DNA from: Zygnema cylindricum
Lineage: Eukaryota > Streptophyta > Zygnematophyceae > Zygnematales > Zygnemataceae
DNA: 64,000 bases
Assembly (NCBI GenBank): GCA_037447655.1
Contig: JBBHKE010002081.1
Coordinates: forward strand, 62,001-126,000
Direction: 5' to 3'
The position numbers and the translations under genes were made by a program. The notes under the pieces are model-generated. The model saw nothing but the letters and a program-made list of their open reading frames with translations, made no database searches and was not told the DNA's origin. The number at the start of each line of letters is the position of its first letter. Within the stretch, counting starts at the first letter, position 1. Positions 57,517 to 64,000 of the stretch are shown here, piece after piece.

Positions 57517-58692
57517 TTATGGCAAGTAAAGTAATGTGCTTGTTATTTGCAATGGTTTGGTGTGATGCGAATGGGCTGCCCAAAGTTTTAGATTTACTCC
57601 TTTATAAGCAGCCCAAAGTTTTAGATTTTTTCCGTTAATAGCAAGTACAGTTACACAGCTCTCAGTTGTGGTTCTGTTTACTCTTTCTGTTACTTCATTC
57701 TGCTCATGGGGACATGGAACTGCGAGCTGATGAGTGATATCGCTGTTTTTCACATACTCGTTGAAAAGCTTCGACATATGTACTTGCTCATTCTCAATTT
57801 CAATATAGATGCTCCATGCAGATTTTCACTCCTTTTGTACTCCTTAAAGCGGTAACTCACTTCTGATTTATCTTTTTGTAGAATTTTGTGTACATAGAGA
57901 GTTAACATGTACCTTACTCCTCCCATGGATGAGGTCCTCGCAAGTTATCAAACATCACATTTGATGATCTGTAATAATTTCTCAGCCCTATGCTTACTCT
58001 CAAATGAAAAGGGAGTTCATGAATATTCCTTGAAGGACATCCGTTACGTAGGCTTGACTTTTCTTTATTTTTCAGTTCTACTCCCTCAACTATTTTTTTT
58101 TTATCCTTCTTATTTTTTCATGGGCTACGTGCCTTAATCATTTGTGCCATAAGTCAAAGTGAGAGATACCACCGAGGTACATACGGTTTCCTGTTATTTT
58201 TTTTGTGGCCAAATCGAGTCTAAACATATTGTTATTACCTTTGGTGTCTATTGTTGCAATTTTCCCTCCATTACTAACTAATTGTTTGCCATTCTCAAGG
58301 ACTATCTAGAATCCTTTCTTTTCTGCTAAAGCAATGGAAAATATTTTTTTATTGAATTTTGAAACATATAGGACATCATTCATTTCCCTCTCCACTAGTT
58401 GACCATTCACGTTAAGTTGGATTGTAACCTTTATTCATTTGAAGTGACATCCGATCCGTCGCTGAAATAGATTTTTATTGGAGCAATGGTGTGAATCTCT
58501 TTAAAAAATATTCCATTTCAACACATATGCGTAGATGCTCCCGAATCTATAATCAATCAATTATTCTTTGTGCCTTCCTTTGCGTTTGTGAGTGGCATGT
58601 ACTCTTTGACATCATCCGCGGGATACATGGTTACATCTTTTTCTTCACTGATGAAAGCACTTTGTTGATTTCGAGGGTTCCTATATACTAAG

Positions 58693-59269
58693 TTGTTGTC
58701 CCACGGGGGAGAATTAATCCAGGCCCACGACACTATTCACGACGTCGTTGCAACTATTGCCTCGGAGGGGGGCTTTTCTGTGCGTCAGAAGTTTTCTCAC
58801 ATTATACCCTCGCGCCGTATCGATGTTGCTTTTCTCGTTGGTGCCCGCCACATCTTTGATGATATTTTTTTGGCGAACCCTACTTCGGCTACATTCGTTG
58901 GTCAGGCAACTCGACATGGGTGGGTGGCTGCCCGTGATGCCGCTAGGGCGAACAAGCGTGATTATGCACACCGAGACCTTATGGATGACTTTATTCCAAT
59001 GGCGGTCTAGATCTTTGGTTATTTGGGTGTTGCTTTGGATGAGTTTCTCTAAGCATGTGTCAGGCGCGCTTTCGAGCGACGAGGACTTGGGAGCCCTCCT
59101 CCTTCGGTCCTTACTTCGTTTTATCGTCAACGTTTATCTGTGACTTTTCAGCAAGTTTAGGCTTTTATTCTACTTCGATATGCTATTGTGGTTATGGATC
59201 GTCGATGTGTTCCGGAACTCCCTCAACTTGCTCCTCCGGGTTGGGGGGACGAACGAGGTTGTTCTTAGT
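58693..59269 (+). pseudogene. LINE/retroelement C-terminal-like pseudogene
   Basis: A single frame of about 190 codons runs from HDTIHDVVATIASEGGFSV through SRRIDVAFLV, FLANPTSATFVGQATRHGW, DFIPMAV and PPPSVLTSFYRQRLSVTFQQ to APPGWGDERGC. It is broken only by in-frame stops near 59008, 59050 and 59157. From memory the pattern resembles the C-terminal region of RT-containing polyproteins common in plants; no RT is present here, as expected of a 5'-truncated insertion. The class is an inference. Confidence 0.45.
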
Positions 59270-59285
59270 AGATATTCAATTGTTT

Positions 59286-59326
59286 TGGGGTTAGGGTTGG
59301 GGTTGGGGTTGGGGTTGTTATTTTGG
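59286..59326 (+). repeat. GGGGTT/TTAGGG telomere-like tail
   Basis: TTTGGGGTTAGGG followed by three GGGGTT units, directly downstream of the LINE-like frame. Confidence 0.75.
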
Positions 59327-59884
59327 TTTAAGTGAGTTGTCATGTTTTTCTTTTAAAGTTCGAGTGCTTTATTTTACTTGCCATTTTTCTTTGTTCCAGT
59401 TGTTTTCTTTGTTTTATACTACAATTGCGATGCTAGTAGTTTTTTCAGTTTTGGCCATGCCACCTTTTTTGTTCCCTTGGTGGTTTACCATCATGCTTTT
59501 TAATTCAATATGTTGTGTGATTTCTGAAGATGCCTTTTTCACAAGCTTTCTTATATCGTTGGCACATCTAGAACATTAATCCTTTGTCGTTAAAATAAAA
59601 ATAGAATTGACGCCCGTTCCGTGACTCACTATTGTTTCCATTGCGATGCTTATAATGTCCCCTATTTTGTTGAAACTTAGCATTAAATGCTTAAACATTC
59701 TTTCTTCCTCGCACAGGTAGCTTATGTTAGGTCTAAGTACTGAGCACTCATTTAGCGACGAGACATTCTCGTAGCTAAAGAAACGACTACCAACGACAAA
59801 GTAGTTTCGTCGTTAGATATTTGAAGTGACGTGGAAATTGTTTATTTGTTTCGTTTCGCATAAGTTGTAGTCGTAACGTGTACA

Positions 59885-60240
59885 TTAAGTCGGTTGGTGG
59901 TTGAATTTCTTTGTTGGTCGAGTAGTTCTGGATAGCTATTTTTTGTTGGTCCAATTGTACCTCGTGTAATTGTACGTTGTCATGTGAAATTGACATTGTT
60001 GACGAATGTCGGTCGTAAAGTTTTGTGAAGTTTCCCCACATTGACTCTTAATCGTTCCTAGTCATGTACATATATATTTGTTGAGACTTAGTGGTAGAGT
60101 TATCTTTTTGGAGGCGTAATTAATTCTGGAGGTGTATAAGAAACAGTAAGCTTTTGTACTTGGACGTTAACTTTTAATATATTGGAGTATTGGAGGAACA
60201 TATCTTTTATGTCATATGTATTTATTTTGCTTGTTTTACT
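59885..60240 (+). repeat. LTR-like repeat, 5' of copia-5
   Basis: Homologous in reverse complement to 63719-64000. The clearest pair is 60059-60122 with 63842-63905 (about 64 bp, two or three differences). Its position just upstream of copia-5 gag suggests a 5' LTR; its termini are not sharp. Confidence 0.5.
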
Positions 60241-63200
60241 GGCAATTCTTGCCGTTATGGAGGGGATAGGGAAATCCTTGGCAGATCATAGTGGAGGAGT
60301 TACAAGGACACAGTATGATGAGTTCGACGAATGGGGGATGAAAAGTGTGAAGATGATCTAAGAGATGTTTGATTGCTTTTAAGAGTTTCTCAAAACACAA
60401 GGAGGTGACGGCGACGGAGAAAGTAGCGAAAACTCCAATAACACGAAGGAAACGAAGAAAAAGAAGAAGGGGAAGTCTAAACTTCATGAGGAAGAGGAGG
60501 AGAGTGACGATGAGGATCTTAAAGTCTTCAATAAGACCATCGTCTTCACACGTTCTAACTATGCAATTTGGAAGAGATATATTCGAGGATCATTCACACC
60601 GAAGAAGCTTTACGACATCGTAATCAGGAAAGAGACTATCCGGATTTCTTCGTGGATCTAACAGGTGCACACAATAGGGACAATATAAATATGGCGGCAT
60701 CCACGGCCTTATTACAGAGTTGTCACAGTTCTATGCAAAAATATCTTCTAACTCATGATAAAGCTTTAATTGTTAGACGGCTTTAGAGAATGGATTTGAA
60801 AAGGGGTTGGAGTCAAATGAAAATAACCTACTTGAGGAATATATAAGGTTTAGAATGAAGGAGAATGAGTCCATTGATGATGGAGTTGAATGGTTTAATG
60901 TCATTATAGAAAAACTTAATTCACTCAATAACTTCCATATAGAGAAAAAGAGGTTGTTTGTTTTCATGAAGAGTCTTCCGAGCAAGTTCGCGGTGGCCAA
61001 GGAGGTCATCAAGGGACAAGAGAAGCCGACAATTGCATACGCGATCAATCACTTCAAAATTACAGAGAAGGAGAAAGGGACATCTAAAGAGAAGGTTAAC
61101 GGGTCATCATATCCTAGTTATCAAGAGGACGATGAGCTTACAATCGTAGGGGATTTAGAGGGAGAGGAGGTGGACCTCGTGCTAGAGGAGGCACATCAGA
61201 AGGCCTAGGGAGAGGTTCATACCAACGTGATACCACTAAGATGACATGCTATAATTGTCATGAGATTAGGAATGGGTCCTTTCAATGCCCAGACAAAAGT
61301 AAGCAGGAAACATTTGTCAAAGAAAAGAACATACTAGTCGAGGTTGTTATCAAAATACGGGAAACAATCGTGGTGGGGGACAATTTAGAGGCGGAGGATC
61401 TCGAGGAGGTAGCTCATCAAGTGGAGGAGATTTTGTTAGGATAGGCAGATGCGACACGAACAATAATTTTTTGTTTCACTCTTTGAGGAATCAAAGGAAA
61501 AGAAAGCGAATGTCTATTTCACACACAAAGCAAAGAAAACAACGAGAAATTTAACAATAGGATTATTTACTCCAATGCTACACATCATATGAGATAGGAT
61601 CCAAGACTATTTACTGACTTCTTAAAGCTCACTATGCCGAAATCCATTATAGTGGCTAATGGCTCTATGATGGATATAGAAACAGTGGAAGCTCACTGTG
61701 CCAGAATCTATTATAGTGGCTAATGGCTCTATGATGGTTATTGACAGTGGGAACAATACGCTTGACCTACGACAACGGATAAAAAAATGACAACTAGAGT
61801 TTATAGGGTACGTTTTAACAATGAATGATATAACACAAGAGGATGCATTAATCTTTTAAGTGTCCCACCGCTTCAAAAGAAAGGTGCAACAACCACATGT
61901 ATAGTTCGATGAAGGATCATTTTAAGAAGTAAAACAGGATCATTTGCAGAAAGCATCGTTCCTGACAATATCAAATTCAGTTGATTTGGAGGAAACCAAA
62001 AAACAAGTCTGCCAATGAAGAGGGACACCTTCACTCGATATAGGTCAATAAGGAGGACCTCACGTTGTGGCATCATAAAATAAACCATACTTGAGAGAGC
62101 ATTATGAAAGAGATGATTCGTTAGGTTGTGGCTTCAGGATTTTATGTGACAATAGGAGAAAATGTCATTAGATGTGTAAATTGCACAAAGGGGAAACATA
62201 AATGGAATACCGCATCCAATAAAAGATTTTCAATTTAAACTGGATGCCCCTTTAGGAATAACTACTAGTCCATGTAGAACATTGTGGTGACATACATCGG
62301 AAAACCATTAGGAAAATAAAATACATTATGGTGGTAGTTGATGATTTAAGTAGGAAGACATGGGTATACCCGTTTAAAGCTAAGGGAAAGTATAAAGTTG
62401 GTAAAGGTGGTACAGTCGAATCGCGGAGGAGAATTTCTTGTCTATGCATAGTATTGTAAGGAGACAAGGATTAAGCAGCAGTTCACGGCTCCTTATTCCG
62501 AATAGTTTAATGGAATCGCATAGCGGAAGAATCAGACATTACAAGAGATGGTGCGGGCTATGCTCCGTATGACGAAACTCACCCATCGTCTTTGGGGGGA
62601 ACAAGATAGAGCGGTCAATCATGTTACCAACCAGAGAATCAACTCTTCTTTGGGCAATAATACACCGGAGGAACTTTGTAGTGGAAAGATGCATACAGTT
62701 AAACACTTAAGGATTTCAGAATGTGAGGCTACAGGGTATGTAGAGGAAAAAAATCGAAATGGGAAGTTTGCGGCACGGTCATGGGAAGGATAAATTGTGG
62801 AGTATAGTGAGAACTCAATACAACATCAGATTGACAACCCGGTTACTAAAAGTTTCGACACTATAGAAATGTGGATTTCAACGAAAATTTGGAATGGATC
62901 GTAAAAGGAGCTCATATGTCCAAATGGGCTTATCATTATACGGAGAATAGTCACTATGAAGAGTTCCTAGTAGACGAGGAGGAAAACGTCTTGATAGAGG
63001 AAGGGTCAAAGAAAAAGGTGCGATTTATAGAGAAGACTCTTGAAAGTTCTGAAGCCTAAGCCTACCGACAACGGACCAAAAAGACGGAAGGTCATTGGTG
63101 AATCGCCCACACGCACCAATAACGTGACATTAGAAGAGACGCCTTTGGAGAAGAAGGACGATGACAAGCTTGAGAGTAGTGATTTAGACAAGGATTTTGT

Positions 63201-63718
63201 GGGGGACGTACGGAGGAGTAAGAGAACAACTAAAGGGAAGGCACCAGATTGGTTCTCACTAGGGCAACATACAAAAAACAAACCGGTTACCAAAGGGCAA
63301 TTTCTAAAATTAGAGAGAAAAAGGTGGAATCCTTCTTTTTATGAAAGACAATTACAGAGAATCGTCTGACCGATCCTCAATCACATCAAGAGGCTCCAGA
63401 TTTGGACGGATGGGAGGAGAAGTGGAATCTTGCGTTCATAAAAGAATTTAATTCTGTAAAAGCTAATGGGTGTTTCGGGGGAAGGAAATAGACTCAAAAT
63501 GGGTATTCAAGACTAAGACCAGAGCCTCAGAGAAAATTCTTAAGTATAAAGCAAGGTTAGTATGTAAAGGTTTCCAGCAGAAAGAAGGCATTGCCTATTC
63601 AGGGACCGTAGCTTGTGTGGTCAAGTTCGACTCATTGCATGCAATTATTGCAATGTCGGCGGCAAAAAGAATGCACATCCAACATATGGACATAGAAACA
63701 AAAATATTGTATGGTTTG
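60240..63718 (+). pseudogene. Copia-5: degenerate gag-protease-integrase-partial RT
   Basis: gag: a KKKKKGKSKLHEEEEES stretch, FTRSNYAIWKRYIRG (60540-60600) and FNVIIEKLNSL (60890-60930). The zinc knuckle CYNCHEIRNGSFQC (61247) has N at the histidine position. The integrase is scattered: YIMVVVDDLSRKTWVYPF (62320-62380) and MTKLTHRLWGEQ (62548-62793). The acidic linker lies at 62871-63369. The RT begins SKWVFKTKTRASEKILKYKA (about 63490) and stops at MDIETKILYGL (63718). Many stops. Same family as the minus-strand fragment 31486-33620. Confidence 0.75.
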
Positions 63719-64000
63719 TGAAAGATAGCGAATCAAACAATGTATACACAACAAAGAAAGTGTTCTTCCGAAGTTCAATGTATTAAATACAACCAAAGTA
63801 CAAATCTCCTTTAGCTGTTGATCTTTCTACGCCTCCATAATAATCTACGCCTCCAAAAAGATAACTCTACCACGAAGTCTCAACAAATATATATGCACAT
63901 GACTAAAAAACGTGGCGAAGTATACGGCCAACAAAAAAGAAGTCGTCCTAAGTTAGTTGACCAACAATGAAAGTCAACTACCAAACGACTCGGACTACAC
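63719..64000 (-). repeat. LTR-like repeat in inverted orientation at the window edge
   Basis: Begins TGAAAGATAGCG exactly where copia-5 RT stops and runs to the window end. It is the reverse complement of the LTR-like sequence at 59885-60240. It may belong to a second, oppositely oriented element or reflect a rearrangement. Confidence 0.5.

Larger units (their letters stand above)
39190..57565 (-). repeat. Right arm of the large inverted duplication
   Basis: Reverse-complement partner of 17945-31070. Arm-specific insertions are H5 inner, H6 with copia-3 inside it, H7, the long-TIR element at 50181-50792 and about 1.3 kb at 52231-53570. The spacer between arms (31071-39189) is about 8.1 kb. 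Confidence 0.85.
57517..59640 (-). pseudogene. Decayed copia gag-protease-integrase, split by a LINE-like insert
   Basis: Right to left: NRGHYKHRNGNNSESRNG and a knuckle remnant (YFNDKGLMF-stop-MC) at about 59640-59555; the protease IIDSGASTHMC near 58555-58520; VMEGKLQQ-type text near 58260; integrase SKLFNEYVKNSDITHQLAVP and QNEVTERVNRT at 57777-57640. The order and sequence resemble copia-1. The plus-strand LINE-like piece lies between knuckle and protease. Confidence 0.65.

Noticed and set aside
59286-59326. Interstitial telomere or chromosome end
   Set aside because: Too short and irregular, and directly attached to a LINE-like frame, so better explained as the element's tail.
1-64000. 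CRISPR array, prophage or bacterial operon
   Set aside because: No regularly spaced direct repeats with unique spacers and no prokaryotic gene organisation; repeats here are LTRs, TIRs and microsatellites.

Overview
The window looks like nuclear DNA from a land plant: AT-rich, intron-bearing, and mostly degenerate transposable elements with a few host genes. The plant call rests on two intact CYP71-clan (A-type) cytochrome P450 genes, abundant Ty1/copia relics and Tourist-like (PIF/Harbinger) elements with 3-bp target duplications. A GT23-like fucosyltransferase gene at the left edge suggests a non-flowering lineage (bryophyte, lycophyte or fern), but this is inference. No bacterial, organellar, CRISPR or rRNA features are visible.

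Layout. 1-4.3 kb: three exons of a GT23-like fucosyltransferase among small TIR elements. 5.7-14.1 kb: a minus-strand copia in LTR-internal-LTR-partial-internal order (copia-1/copia-2). 14.1-17.9 kb: a truncated Harbinger-like element, a SINE and a decayed copia integrase. 17.9-31.1 kb: left arm of a large inverted duplication, holding copia-4 (no reverse transcriptase), P450 copy L and three Harbinger-like elements. 31.1-39.2 kb: spacer with a copia fragment, tandem duplications, a tRNA-like sequence, a retropepsin-like trace and a second SINE copy. 39.2-57.6 kb: right arm, with nested Harbinger-like elements, copia-3 inside one of them, a long-TIR element and P450 copy R. 57.5-64 kb: copia relic, a LINE-like pseudogene with a GGGGTT-rich tail, and copia-5, truncated against an inverted LTR-like repeat.

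The main structural result is the inverted duplication. Outward-to-inward homology can be followed from about 17.95 to 31.07 kb and, in reverse complement, from about 57.57 to 39.19 kb. The two P450 genes differ at about 12 of 542 residues and both keep an intact frame and the same intron. Because the arms are paralogous, each serves as an empty-site control for insertions in the other, which dates several transposons after the duplication and confirms their target-site duplications.

All boundaries were read by eye without alignment software. Retroelement frames are broken and are described as pseudogenes. I see no convincing new multi-gene system; the interest lies in the structure of the duplication and in the element architectures.
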